In this document: piece after piece, positions 35,004 to 44,376 of the stretch
Position numbering within the stretch: position 1 is the stretch's first letter
Layout: every line of letters begins with the position of its first letter
From: Listeria farberi
Lineage (GTDB): Bacteria; Bacillota; Bacilli; Lactobacillales; Listeriaceae
Reading direction: 5' to 3'
Length of the DNA stretch: 64,000 nt
Assembly: GCF_014229245.1 (NCBI RefSeq)
Contig: NZ_JAARZJ010000005.1
Span: 1-64,000 of the forward strand
Made by a program: the position numbers and the translations under genes
The notes under the pieces: model-generated
The model's input: the letters and a program-made list of their open reading frames with translations, nothing else
Database searches by the model: none
Told to the model about the DNA's origin: nothing

Positions 35004-36194
35004 TTACCCATTCAATTTAAAATAAGCTAAAACGACGTCGGCAACTGATTTAGCAGCAACTAATAACGCATCTTCGTCAATATCGAATTTCGGATGATGG
35101 TTAAAATAAGCATGCGCGGTATTTTTTGGTTTTGCACCAATATAGAAAAATACACCCGGAATTTTTTGTAAATAATAAGCAAAATCCTCTGATCCGGAAA
35201 GCATATCATACGGAGAAATGTCCGTTAAGTACTCTCCTAGACCTTTTTGTAGACTAGCTACCACTTGTTCCGTCACTGCTGGATCATTGTATAGCGGCGG
35301 GTAATCGTTCGTATAAGTGAGTTCCACGCTCACGCCAAACATCGCTTCAATACCAGCCACAATCCGGTGAATTTCTGCGTCTATTTTATCACGATTTTCC
35401 GTGTTCATATAGCGCACATCACCTTCTAATTCCACCGCATCCTTAATAACATTAAAACTACCTTTACCATCAAATGAACCAATCGTTATAACGCCAGTAT
35501 CAAATGGATTTAAGCGGCGGCTCACCACTGTTTGAATGGCTGTCACAAAATAAGCACCTGCGACAATCGCATCATTCGCCATGTGCGGAGACGAACCATG
35601 CCCGCCAACACCTTGAATTTTAAGTTTAAAATAAGTGCGACCAGCCATCGCGTAGCCACTATGATAATAAACTTGCCCGCTTTCACCAAATGGAAATACA
35701 TGAATACCAAAAATTTGATCAACATCATCTAAAATACCAGATTCGACAACGCTTTTCGCTCCGCCGGGTGGTGTTTCTTCGGCATGCTGATGCACAATTT
35801 TAATCGTTCCTGGAATGTGGTCTTTTAATTGGATTAAACAATCTGCCAAAACGAGTAAATAAGCTGTATGTCCATCATGTCCACAAGCATGCATCACGCC
35901 TGGATTTTTGGATTTAAATGGCAATTCAGTTTGCTCTTCAATCGGAAGAGCATCAAAATCAGCACGTAATGCAATGGTTTTTCCTGGTTTACCACCTTTA
36001 ATCGTTACTACAACTGCATGGCCATTTCCCACTTCTGTTGCCACTTCCACGTCTTTTCCTTTGTAAAAATCTTGGATGAATTTTGCTGTTTTTGCTTCAT
36101 GAAACGATAATTCAGGATGTTCATGTAAATGCCGTCTAATCTGAGTGATTTCATCTTTTCGTTCTTGGAGCATGTTCATTAACTGAGTACGCAT
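35004..36194 (-). CDS. M20-family amidohydrolase, copy 2
   Basis: 396 residues, metal-dependent. The zinc ligands are visible in HACGHDGHTAY (about 103-113), the acidic general base in QHAEETPPGG (about 135-144) and a further His near the C-terminus (FNHHPKF). The dimerisation insert has GVGGHGSSPH. Related enzymes deacylate N-acyl amino acids, hippurate or indole-acetyl-amino acids. It is closely similar to the gene at 37610-38797, with an MFS gene between them. The two probably process related compounds carried by that transporter. Confidence 0.9.
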   Translation of the reverse strand: MRTQLMNMLQERKDEITQIRRHLHEHPELSFHEAKTAKFIQDFYKGKDVEVATEVGNGHAVVVTIKGGKPGKTIALRADFDALPIEEQTELPFKSKNPGVMHACGHDGHTAYLLVLADCLIQLKDHIPGTIKIVHQHAEETPPGGAKSVVESGILDDVDQIFGIHVFPFGESGQVYYHSGYAMAGRTYFKLKIQGVGGHGSSPHMANDAIVAGAYFVTAIQTVVSRRLNPFDTGVITIGSFDGKGSFNVIKDAVELEGDVRYMNTENRDKIDAEIHRIVAGIEAMFGVSVELTYTNDYPPLYNDPAVTEQVVASLQKGLGEYLTDISPYDMLSGSEDFAYYLQKIPGVFFYIGAKPKNTAHAYFNHHPKFDIDEDALLVAAKSVADVVLAYFKLNG

Positions 36195-36209
36195 AATTAA
36201 TACAACCCC

Positions 36210-37610
36210 CTATTCTTTTGCAGCTTTTAATTCAAGTGCTTTTTTTGCTGATGGTGTTGTTACAACCACAGAAATAAGTGAAACAACACAAAAACCAACA
36301 TTTGTTAAAAGCCCTACCATTGCTGCTAAATCAATATTTCCTGAAAGTGCAATCACCCCATAAATTGTAGCAGAAATCGCGACACCAAATGAACCACCTA
36401 GCGAACTTGCCATTTTGTAAATACCAGAAGCTACTCCGACTTTATCTTCAGGAGCATTAGAAATAGCTGTGTCAGTTGAAGGAGTTGCATACATACCAAG
36501 TCCGATACCAAATAAAGCAAATCCAATAAATACTAATATTGTATAAAGTATGCCTGGAATAAATGTTAGCGCCATTAATGCGATACCAACAGCAGTAATT
36601 CCAGAACCTAAAATCATAGGTCTACGTGCACCAACTCGTTGAAGAATTTTTTCACCAATACGAATCATTCCAAGCACACAGACAAGGTAACCGATAGAAA
36701 GTAAACCGGATTGGAACGCCGTAAAACCGCGACCAATTTGTACATAAGTATTTGCAACAACCAGTGTTCCAGCAGCTGCATTTAACAAGAAGTTGGAAAG
36801 TGTCGCACCTGTATAAGCTTTATTTTTAAATAACGAAAAATCAATAAATCCATTTGCTTGTCGAAGCTCCACCCGGAAAAATAATCCCGCCGAAATAAGA
36901 AATACAACGAGCATAGTAATAGTAATCGGGCTTGTCCACCCAAATGTAGAGCCACGAGTAATAATAAGGTTTAAGCAAACCATCGCAATAACAAAAAGGA
37001 CCAGTCCAAATGAGTCAAATTTTGCTTTTGTATTTTGAACAACTTTACTTTCTGGAGTACCTTTAATAAGTAGCATTCCAAGCAGTGCGAATACGATGGA
37101 AATAATGAAAATCCAGCGCCAACCCATGTATGTTGCAATAGCGCCACCTGCGAACGAACAAATACCTGATCCGCCCCATGAGCCAATCGACCAGTAACTA
37201 AGTGCCCTTTGTCTATCTGCCCCGTCAAAATAAGTTTTCATTAAGGCAAGGGTTGCTGGCATAATACAAGCAGCTGAAAGACCTTGAATAATCCGGCCGA
37301 TAATAAGTAGCGTTGACCCTTGAGTGATAACAAGTAGCAGTGAACCGATAATACTAAGAACAAGTCCGATATAAGTTAATTTCACACGGCCAAATTTGTC
37401 AGCCATACCACCCGCTACAACAATAAAAATACCTGAAAATAGCGCGGTTAAGCTGATGGCAATACTAAGTAAATCAGAGGAAATACCAAGGTCGGCTTGT
37501 ACTGCTGGAACAATATTCACCATTGATTGAGCAAATAGCCAAAACGTGATAACACCAAAAACAATTCCAACGATTAGTTTATTTGTGCCTTTATACGCTG
37601 TTGAAGTCAT
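36210..37610 (-). CDS. MFS transporter, EmrB/QacA-like (DHA2)
   Basis: 466 residues with about 14 hydrophobic segments. Motif A-like GGMADKFGRVKL follows TM2 and the motif C-like region is near GSWGGSGICSFAGGAIA. I chose the ATG at 37610 (AAAGGAG upstream); its A is shared with the TAA stop of the preceding M20 gene (TAATG), so the genes are translationally coupled. DHA2 members usually export drugs. Sandwiched between two amidohydrolases, it may rather move acylated amino acids or their products (inference). Confidence 0.85.
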   Translation of the reverse strand: MTSTAYKGTNKLIVGIVFGVITFWLFAQSMVNIVPAVQADLGISSDLLSIAISLTALFSGIFIVVAGGMADKFGRVKLTYIGLVLSIIGSLLLVITQGSTLLIIGRIIQGLSAACIMPATLALMKTYFDGADRQRALSYWSIGSWGGSGICSFAGGAIATYMGWRWIFIISIVFALLGMLLIKGTPESKVVQNTKAKFDSFGLVLFVIAMVCLNLIITRGSTFGWTSPITITMLVVFLISAGLFFRVELRQANGFIDFSLFKNKAYTGATLSNFLLNAAAGTLVVANTYVQIGRGFTAFQSGLLSIGYLVCVLGMIRIGEKILQRVGARRPMILGSGITAVGIALMALTFIPGILYTILVFIGFALFGIGLGMYATPSTDTAISNAPEDKVGVASGIYKMASSLGGSFGVAISATIYGVIALSGNIDLAAMVGLLTNVGFCVVSLISVVVTTPSAKKALELKAAKE

Positions 37611-38797
37611 TAGTTTTTCTCTCCTTTTAAGTAATCTACCACACAAGCTCCCATTGCTTTTGAGGCAATTAATAATGAATCTTCATTGATGTCGAATTTT
37701 GGATGATGGTGCGGATAAAAATGCCCATCTGCTGGCATTGCGCCCACATAGAAAAATGTACTTGGTCGCTCTTGTGCATAATAAGCAAAGTCTTCTGATG
37801 GTGGTTGCGGTTCACAACGTACAACATCCGTAATTTCTGGAATTTTCGCCCCTTTAATAGATTTAACAACAAAGTTAGTCAAAGCTTCGTCATTATTTAA
37901 AACAGGATAATCATTTTTGTAATCAAGTTCACAAGTAACGCCAAACATTGCTTCTATGCCGCCAACAATACGCGTAATTTCTTTTTGAATAATGTGACGT
38001 GTTTCTTCAGACATCGAACGCACATCACCTTCAAGCTCAACAGCATCTTTAATGACATTGAAACTACCTTTCCCATCAAAAGAACCAATCGTAATCGAAC
38101 CAACATCAAATGGGTTTAAACGGCGACTAATTACTGTTTGCACAGCTACTACAAATTCACTCGCAGCAACAATTGCATCATTTGCTAAATGCGGAGATGA
38201 GCCGTGTCCACCTTGACCTTGCACTTTAAGTTTGAAATAAGAGCGACCAGTTTGAATTGCACCCTCACGGTAGAAAACTTCGCCCGTTTTCATTGTAGAC
38301 ATCACATGAATTCCAAGCACATTATCCACACCATCCAGCGCCCCGTCTTGAATCATTTGAATCGCGCCACCAGGAGGAGTTTCTTCCGCATGTTGATGTA
38401 AAATAACAAGTTTCCCTGTTAATTCTTGTTTCATTTCAATAAGAGTTTCGCCCAAAATAAGCATATAAGCAGTATGACCGTCGTGACCACAAGCATGCAT
38501 TACACCAGGGTTTTTAGAAGCAAAAGCTAGACCTGTTTCTTCCGTGATTGGAAGAGCATCAAAGTCAGCGCGAATAGCAAGCGTCTTACCCGGCTTGCCT
38601 GTATCAATTGTTACAACAACGCCATTTCCACCCACGTGTGTCCGCACATCGCAGTCCATTTCTTTATAAAAATCCGCAATATACTTTGCCGTATTCTCCT
38701 CATGAAAAGAAAGTTCAGGGTGTTCGTGTAAATAACGGCGAATTTCTATCATTCGATCTCGTTTTTCGTTTAGTTTTTGAAATAATTTCTCTTTCAT
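37610..38797 (-). CDS. M20-family amidohydrolase, copy 1
   Basis: 395 residues from MKEKLFQKLNEK, with GGAGG eight bases before the ATG. It has the same motifs as copy 2 (HACGHDGHTAY, LHQHAEETPPGG, GQGGHGSSPH, YPHHHPKF) and co-linear similarity over the full length, pointing to duplication followed by divergence. First gene of the three-gene operon. Cytoplasmic, probably two zinc or manganese ions per subunit. Confidence 0.9.
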   Translation of the reverse strand: MKEKLFQKLNEKRDRMIEIRRYLHEHPELSFHEENTAKYIADFYKEMDCDVRTHVGGNGVVVTIDTGKPGKTLAIRADFDALPITEETGLAFASKNPGVMHACGHDGHTAYMLILGETLIEMKQELTGKLVILHQHAEETPPGGAIQMIQDGALDGVDNVLGIHVMSTMKTGEVFYREGAIQTGRSYFKLKVQGQGGHGSSPHLANDAIVAASEFVVAVQTVISRRLNPFDVGSITIGSFDGKGSFNVIKDAVELEGDVRSMSEETRHIIQKEITRIVGGIEAMFGVTCELDYKNDYPVLNNDEALTNFVVKSIKGAKIPEITDVVRCEPQPPSEDFAYYAQERPSTFFYVGAMPADGHFYPHHHPKFDINEDSLLIASKAMGACVVDYLKGEKN

Positions 38798-38980
38798 TGT
38801 CCAAACCTCCATTTTTAATACTTCTGCTGGCCAGAACATCCGTATCTTTAACTACACCTTTATTATAAAAAAAAACAAACAAAAAGAAGTTTGCTTTTTT
38901 GCTTAGTTTTAGCTTGAAATTTTCTTCTTTTCTAAACCGAGTTAGCCAATGTCAAAAATTCGGTGTTAAGGGCATGAAAA

Positions 38981-39005
38981 AAGTTCAACCAAAAGGGTTG
39001 AACTT
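38981..39005 (-). terminator. Terminator of the AraC-GH39 gene
   Basis: Perfect stem AAGTTCAACC / GGTTGAACTT, 5-base loop, six T on the minus strand, adjacent to the stop codon. Confidence 0.85.
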
Positions 39006-39006
39006 G

Positions 39007-41349
39007 TTAAATCGTACTTCTAAACTCATAAAAGTGAATCGCATTAATATCTAAATAAGCATAAAACGACCAATCTTCCGTAATCGTTTCATCACTCACA
39101 GTAAGCGTCGGCTGAGAGGCATCAACAATATAATCCAAAATCTCTTTATCCAGACCATATTTACTATTAAGCTGCCAATACTTCGAATAAAGCGCCCCAT
39201 TATCGCGGTCGAATTGCCATTTGCACACTTGGTACTCACCAGCTTGAAGTCCCATTATTCGAATATGAAGTTCTTTCTGTTCTTCTTTAGTAAATCTTTC
39301 CTCTACAGAATATCTCGGGTTAATATTCACACAGTTCATCAAAATAAGCTGATATCCGTCTGCATGCTTCGTCATAATAAAATCCGCACCTTCAGCGACC
39401 ACAACACCTTTGAGCCTTCTCAAAAACTTCACCGCATAAAACGCCGGTCTTTTTCCGTTAAAAAAGTGGAACATTTCAATCCCATCTAAGCTAATATTCA
39501 GCTGGCTATCGTCACCTTCATGTAGTTCCGTATTAATCCAGAACCCTAACGCATCTACTTCAGGTGCTAAATCTAGCATTGTTTTTAAAACTAAAGCACC
39601 GCGGAAAAATGTACCATTCGTATACCGCGTATTTCCTGTGAGCGTATTCCAATTCACTAGCATAAGTGGTTTATTAATATGATGATGTTTCAAAAAAGCC
39701 TTCAATTTCAGTGTTTTTGACAAACAATAATCTTCTGAAATCATAAACGACTTCATATCTTCCTTCGAAAAATCCACTGCTTCATTTTGATTCGCATTGT
39801 AGGCAATAAAATCCATTTCATCAGCCACATCTAAAAACCAAGTGTGTCGCTTTGAAACTTCATTTTTCGACAATGAAAATGGGACAAAATTTCCGACTTG
39901 GATAGAGAGAAAGCGTGATTTTATTAAATGATGCACTCTCAAATAAATCCTTTTTAATTCCTCTTTGTCTGCATAAGTATTTTTTGGTTCAAAAAACATA
40001 AAATGCCATTTAGAAACAAATTCTCGACCAAAAACTTGCATCGAATGCCTTAAAAAATGATCCAATCGTTCTAAAACGACATCTTCATCTCCCAAAATAT
40101 CTTGGTATTCCAAGCGAATAAACAATTGCAAGTTCTGCTCTTTTAAAAAGGTAAGCGCCAAATCTGCATTCGCATAAGGGGAAGATGTTGGCACTAGCTC
40201 ATCTGTCTCTGTTTCAGGCAAAAATGTTGTTCCTCTAAACAAATGACGTATACCAATATAATTAATCCCAATTTCATCCCGTGTCGTAATAATCTGCTTT
40301 TGCACGTTATCTTGGAGTACTTCTTTCAATTCGCCAATCGTTAAAATATTCATATTTTTACTAAGGGAACGAGTGGTTTTCTCCATAATATCAATTTTCT
40401 TTTTTTCAAAAGGAGCCTTATTTAGTTCCTTACCTGACTCTACGTCATGATACAGGCGTGCTAGTTTCACTAAAATTTCTGGTGATGGCGTAATTTGTTC
40501 TATACTATTAGCAAGTTGCGACGCCTTCTTCTCTACTAGCAAATTAGTTTCCGAATGATGCTCCACTCGATATTCAGTAGGTGTTAACTCAAAATGAAAT
40601 TTAAACACTTCCGAAAAATGCTTTTGACTCGAAAAACCGTTTTTTAGCGCTATTTCCGTGATACTTTCTGCAGAATGGAGCAAATCTTGAGTCGCATGCT
40701 TCAAGCGGACCTCTGTTAAATACTGCAAAAAACCGAGCCCAGTGGTCTTTTTAAAATAACGCGATAAATACGCCTCACTTAAAAACTCTTTTTGCGCAAA
40801 CTCACGAAGCGACAAAGCTTCATCAAATCGTTCTTCCACTTCTCGAATAATTCGTGAAATACGTTTGTCATTAACCTCTTTTCTACCAGAAGATGGAATT
40901 CCTCTTTTTAAAAAGCGTGTAAGTAACAACAAAACCTGGAATAAAGCTGACTGCGCCTCTAATTTATTCACTCGTTTTTTTGTAGCCGAAGCAATCAATA
41001 GTTCACTAACAGACTTCCTCAAAGAGGCAACAACCCGCTCTCTCCCAGGGTCACTTTCCTTTGAGAAAAATTTAAAAGAATGCTGAAAATAATCCTCATA
41101 ATAATGCGCAAAAAAAGTATCCGAAATGGTTAAATCAATTATTAAATTATCTTCATTTCCTTCGATTGTATAAAAAGTATTACGATCAAGAACTAAAATA
41201 TCACCTTCTTGCAAGTAAAATTTTTGTTCTGAGATTTTGATAGTTAATTGACCAGAAATGGCGAATACTAACTTTGTACCAAGTGAAATTTCCGACGTTA
41301 GCTGTTTTATATGTTGAATACCAATCGTATAGTCTTTCAAATGAGGCAT
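39007..41349 (-). CDS. AraC-type regulator fused to a GH39-like domain
   Basis: About 780 residues. N-terminal cupin-like sensor (about 15-80) is followed by a linker and an AraC double HTH (about 165-265) with LSEAYLSRYFKKTTGLGFLQYLTEVRL and ITEIALKNGFSSQKHFSEVFKFHFELTPTEYR. The C-terminal 480 residues resemble GH39 beta-xylosidase-like proteins (KWHFMFFEPKN near 455, LMLVNWNTLTGN). Such fusions occur in Firmicutes and presumably sense a glycoside; whether the domain is catalytic is unclear. The ATG at 41349 follows GAAGGAG; a GTG three codons earlier overlaps that signal. It stands alone with no obvious target operon beside it. Confidence 0.8.
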   Translation of the reverse strand: MPHLKDYTIGIQHIKQLTSEISLGTKLVFAISGQLTIKISEQKFYLQEGDILVLDRNTFYTIEGNEDNLIIDLTISDTFFAHYYEDYFQHSFKFFSKESDPGRERVVASLRKSVSELLIASATKKRVNKLEAQSALFQVLLLLTRFLKRGIPSSGRKEVNDKRISRIIREVEERFDEALSLREFAQKEFLSEAYLSRYFKKTTGLGFLQYLTEVRLKHATQDLLHSAESITEIALKNGFSSQKHFSEVFKFHFELTPTEYRVEHHSETNLLVEKKASQLANSIEQITPSPEILVKLARLYHDVESGKELNKAPFEKKKIDIMEKTTRSLSKNMNILTIGELKEVLQDNVQKQIITTRDEIGINYIGIRHLFRGTTFLPETETDELVPTSSPYANADLALTFLKEQNLQLFIRLEYQDILGDEDVVLERLDHFLRHSMQVFGREFVSKWHFMFFEPKNTYADKEELKRIYLRVHHLIKSRFLSIQVGNFVPFSLSKNEVSKRHTWFLDVADEMDFIAYNANQNEAVDFSKEDMKSFMISEDYCLSKTLKLKAFLKHHHINKPLMLVNWNTLTGNTRYTNGTFFRGALVLKTMLDLAPEVDALGFWINTELHEGDDSQLNISLDGIEMFHFFNGKRPAFYAVKFLRRLKGVVVAEGADFIMTKHADGYQLILMNCVNINPRYSVEERFTKEEQKELHIRIMGLQAGEYQVCKWQFDRDNGALYSKYWQLNSKYGLDKEILDYIVDASQPTLTVSDETITEDWSFYAYLDINAIHFYEFRSTI

Positions 41350-41488
41350 TTTATTCACTCCTTCGTTTAACTTAATCGGACACTTTTATATTATCATAAA
41401 TAGCAAAAATTAATCGCTTTGTTTTGAAATTGATTCTTTCTTCTATGTTAAAAATTTTTCATTTGTTTTTTAAGAATAATGAAATTAA

Positions 41489-41523
41489 AAAAGCCAGTCG
41501 GAATTACTCCCGACCGACTTTTT
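41489..41523 (-). terminator. Terminator after the ArsD-like gene
   Basis: Arms around AGTCGG / CCGACT, extended by A- and T-runs, just past the stop codon. U-rich on the minus strand. The remaining 41359-41488 is AT-rich and holds only the presumed AraC-GH39 promoter. Confidence 0.75.
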
Positions 41524-41527
41524 GATC

Positions 41528-41851
41528 TCAATCTTCTTCCACTTGAATAGAAAGACCCACATCCAGTAATTCCTCAACCGTATCAATCACAGAAAACTCC
41601 CCATAATTGTATACTGCCTCATTTACAACTAAAATTGGCAAAACTTCCATCCCATTCTTATCAATTAGCGCTTGAACCGACTCTGGCATGTCCACTTTCC
41701 CGACTTCTCCTAGCTGAATATCAAACACGATACCTGTATAATCAAAATGGATTTTTCGCTCAGCTTCACTTTGATTCATAAACACTTTCCATATCTCTAG
41801 GTTAATCTCAGACTCAATTTCCGCAGAATAAAAATAACTAATTCGCTTCAT
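41528..41851 (-). CDS. ArsD-like thioredoxin-fold protein lacking cysteines
   Basis: 107 residues. The C-terminal half VLPILVVNEAVYNYGEFSVIDTVEELLDV resembles the ArsD pattern (LPxxLVNGxxxxxGxYP). None of the cysteines needed for arsenite binding is present, and no ars genes are near, so arsenic chaperoning is unlikely. It begins 7 bases after the DUF1015 stop, so it is probably the second gene of that transcript. Function unknown. Confidence 0.6.
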   Translation of the reverse strand: MKRISYFYSAEIESEINLEIWKVFMNQSEAERKIHFDYTGIVFDIQLGEVGKVDMPESVQALIDKNGMEVLPILVVNEAVYNYGEFSVIDTVEELLDVGLSIQVEED

Positions 41852-41858
41852 CTTAAAA

Positions 41859-43100
41859 CTACTTACTTTCTAAATCATGGACAAACAGCCCGCTTAATAA
41901 TTTCGGTTCAAACCAAGTCGATTTTGGTGGCATAATCTCCGCGGCATCTGCTACATTAAGTAAATCATCCATTGTCGGCGGGTACATCGCAAATGCCACC
42001 GAATGACTGCCATTATCCACTAAACGAGTTAACTCTTCTAAGCCGCGTATTCCCCCAACAAAATCAATGCGGTTGTCGCGACGAATATCTTCAATTCCAA
42101 AAATCGGCGTTAAAATTTGCGATTGTAATATCGAAACATCCAGCTGACCGATAACATCACTTGGAATCACATCGCTTTTCGCCGTAAGTTTGTACCAATT
42201 TCCGTCTAAATACATCCCTACTTGTTTTGGCTTCTCTGGTTTAAAGGCTTCTTTTCCAACCTTCTCCACATCAAAACTAGCCTCTACTTTGCTAAGGAAA
42301 TCTGCTTCCATTGGCACATTCACAACCCGATTATAATCAAGAATTTCTAATTGATCTTCTGGAAAAACAACTGATAAGAAGAAATTAAATTCTGCTTCTG
42401 GTCCGGCGTCTGGAAATTCCTCACGCCGTTTCAAGCCGACTTTTACAGCAGATTCCGTTCTATGGTGACCGTCTGCGATATATAGTGCTGGGACTTCCGA
42501 GAACGCCGCTGACAGGTCTTCTAGAATATGAGCGTCTGTAATTGCCCAAGCCTTATGAGTGACCCCGTGGAAGCTCTCAAAGTCGTATTCAGGTTCATTT
42601 TCATTCACCCAAGACTCAATAAGTGTATTAATCGCTTCTTTCCCACGATAAGTAAGGAAAATGGGACTTGTATTTGCATCACAAACATCTACATGACGAA
42701 TCCGGTCTAACTCTTTTTCCTCACGAGTCAGCTCATGTTTCTTAATCTTTCCGTTCAAATAATCATCAATCGACGTACAAACAACCAGTCCCGTTTGCGG
42801 ACGGCCATCCATCGTCAGTTGATAAATATAAAATGCCGGGTTCGCTTCTCTTCCAAGCCATCCGTCCAACTCAAATTGCTCCAAATTATCAGCCGCCTTT
42901 TGATAAACAGCTGGGTCATACGGGGAAATTGCCGGATCTAAATCAATTTCCGCTTTATCAATATGTAAAAAAGAATACTTATTAGCATCACCAAGTTCAC
43001 GCGCCTCTTCCGAATTAAGTACATCATATGGCAACGAAGCTACCTTTTCCGCTAGATTTTTAATTGGACGTAATGCTTTAAATGGACGTATATTTACCAT
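41859..43100 (-). CDS. DUF1015 protein
   Basis: 413 residues from MVNIRPFKALRP, with AAGGAGG six bases upstream (an in-frame start at 43151 lacks one). It contains SLPYDVLNSEEARE near the N-terminus, YADGHHR-like ALYIADGHHRTESA (about 192-205) and a C-terminal region with FAMYPPTMDDLLNVAD. DUF1015 proteins are often encoded beside serA/serC, as here, and are suspected to be linked to serine metabolism, but their activity is not established. A terminator-like hairpin separates it from serA. Confidence 0.85.
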   Translation of the reverse strand: MVNIRPFKALRPIKNLAEKVASLPYDVLNSEEARELGDANKYSFLHIDKAEIDLDPAISPYDPAVYQKAADNLEQFELDGWLGREANPAFYIYQLTMDGRPQTGLVVCTSIDDYLNGKIKKHELTREEKELDRIRHVDVCDANTSPIFLTYRGKEAINTLIESWVNENEPEYDFESFHGVTHKAWAITDAHILEDLSAAFSEVPALYIADGHHRTESAVKVGLKRREEFPDAGPEAEFNFFLSVVFPEDQLEILDYNRVVNVPMEADFLSKVEASFDVEKVGKEAFKPEKPKQVGMYLDGNWYKLTAKSDVIPSDVIGQLDVSILQSQILTPIFGIEDIRRDNRIDFVGGIRGLEELTRLVDNGSHSVAFAMYPPTMDDLLNVADAAEIMPPKSTWFEPKLLSGLFVHDLESK

Positions 43101-43122
43101 TGTTATCCTCCTTTTTAGTAAA

Positions 43123-43166
43123 AGAGCATGAACCCGTCTGGCAATAACCATAAAGTTTCATGCTCT
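43123..43166 (-). terminator. serA terminator
   Basis: Arms AGAGCATGAA / TTCATGCTCT (10 bp) with a 24-base loop and TTTTA following on the minus strand. Confidence 0.7.
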
Positions 43167-43170
43167 CATT

Positions 43171-43184
43171 ATTTCCCGGGTAAT
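43171..43184. promoter_or_regulatory. Candidate Noc-binding site 2
   Basis: ATTTCCCGGGTAAT, identical to the site at 1986 and one mismatch from the B. subtilis Noc consensus. It lies between the serA stop and its terminator. Confidence 0.55.
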
Positions 43185-43188
43185 AATT

Positions 43189-44376
43189 TTAAACTGTCAC
43201 ACCTAATGGTTCAATAACTCGAACACGCAAAACCCCTTGGACAGCCAATAAATCACTTTTCAGTTGTTCCAAATTAGCTTGCGTTTCCTTATCAATATCA
43301 ATTAAGGTATAGGCATATTCGTTTTTACTACGGTTGATCATGTCTAAAATATTTAGGGAATACTTCCCAAGCTCCGTCGTGATTTGCCCGACCATGTTCG
43401 GAATGTTTTTGTGGCAAATACCAATTCGCGGATGCCCGTTATAAGGCATTTCCACATTTGGATAGTTAACAGCGTTTTTAATGCTACCAGTTTCAAGATA
43501 ATATTGTAATTCTTTTGCAGCCATTTTAGCACAGTTAGTTTCGGCTTCTTCTGTTGAAGCGCCTAAATGAGGAAATACATGCACTTTTTTATGATTTAAT
43601 AATTCTTTTGTCGCAAAATCTGTAATATATAAACGTAAAAGTCCATCATCTAAAGCTTCTTTCACAGATGCTGAATCCACTAACTCACCACGTGAAAAGT
43701 TTAGTAAGACCGCATTATCCTTCACTAATTGTAACGTTTCTGCATTGAACATGCCACGAGTTTTATCCGTTAATGGCACATGAACCGTCAAATAATCACA
43801 CGTTGCTAAAACTTCTTCAATCGTCATCGCACGTTCCACTTCTTTAGAAATTCTCCAAGCAGTGTCCACCGAAACGAATGGATCATAACCGACCACATCC
43901 ATCCCAAGCGATAAAGCGTCATTTGCTACCAATGCACCAATTGCACCTAAGCCAATAATCCCAAGTTTTTTGCCCGCAAGTTCTGTTCCCGCAAAAGCTT
44001 TCTTTCCAGCTTCGACTTTCTGTTCCACATCATCTTCGGCCGGCAGTTCTTTCACCCATTCCGTACCTTCCAAAATTGGACGCGCCGAAACGAATAAACT
44101 TGCAAGAACTAGTTCCTTTACAGCATTGGCATTAGCACCAGGTGTATTGAATACAACAATCCCTTTTTCAGAACAATTTTCTACTGGGATATTATTAACT
44201 CCTGCACCAGCTCTAGCCACTGCCTTCACTGTTTCTGGAAAGTCAAAATCGTGTAAGTTATAACTCCGTAGTAAAATCCCGTCTGCTGGCTGATTTGCAT
44301 CAATCACATATTTTTCAAGATCAAATGTCTTTAAGCCTTCTTTTGCGATAGCATTAAACGTTTGGATATTAAACAC
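43189..44376 (-). CDS. serA: D-3-phosphoglycerate dehydrogenase
   Basis: 395 residues from a GTG ([15 protein letters not shown]), with AAGGGGGAG six bases upstream; the longer frame from 44406 has no such signal. The D-2-hydroxyacid dehydrogenase core carries the NAD motif GLGAIG (about 147-152), the catalytic Arg in NFSRGELVD (about 226-234) and the His in [12 protein letters not shown]-terminal ACT domain (about 318-390) may sense serine. First step of serine synthesis from 3-phosphoglycerate. The start overlaps the serC end, giving a coupled serCA operon; no serB is in the window. Confidence 0.95.
   Translation of the reverse strand: MFNIQTFNAIAKEGLKTFDLEKYVIDANQPADGILLRSYNLHDFDFPETVKAVARAGAGVNNIPVENCSEKGIVVFNTPGANANAVKELVLASLFVSARPILEGTEWVKELPAEDDVEQKVEAGKKAFAGTELAGKKLGIIGLGAIGALVANDALSLGMDVVGYDPFVSVDTAWRISKEVERAMTIEEVLATCDYLTVHVPLTDKTRGMFNAETLQLVKDNAVLLNFSRGELVDSASVKEALDDGLLRLYITDFATKELLNHKKVHVFPHLGASTEEAETNCAKMAAKELQYYLETGSIKNAVNYPNVEMPYNGHPRIGICHKNIPNMVGQITTELGKYSLNILDMINRSKNEYAYTLIDIDKETQANLEQLKSDLLAVQGVLRVRVIEPLGVTV

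Noticed and set aside
41528-41851. Arsenic resistance gene arsD
   Set aside because: All metal-binding cysteines are missing and there are no arsA, arsB or arsR neighbours.
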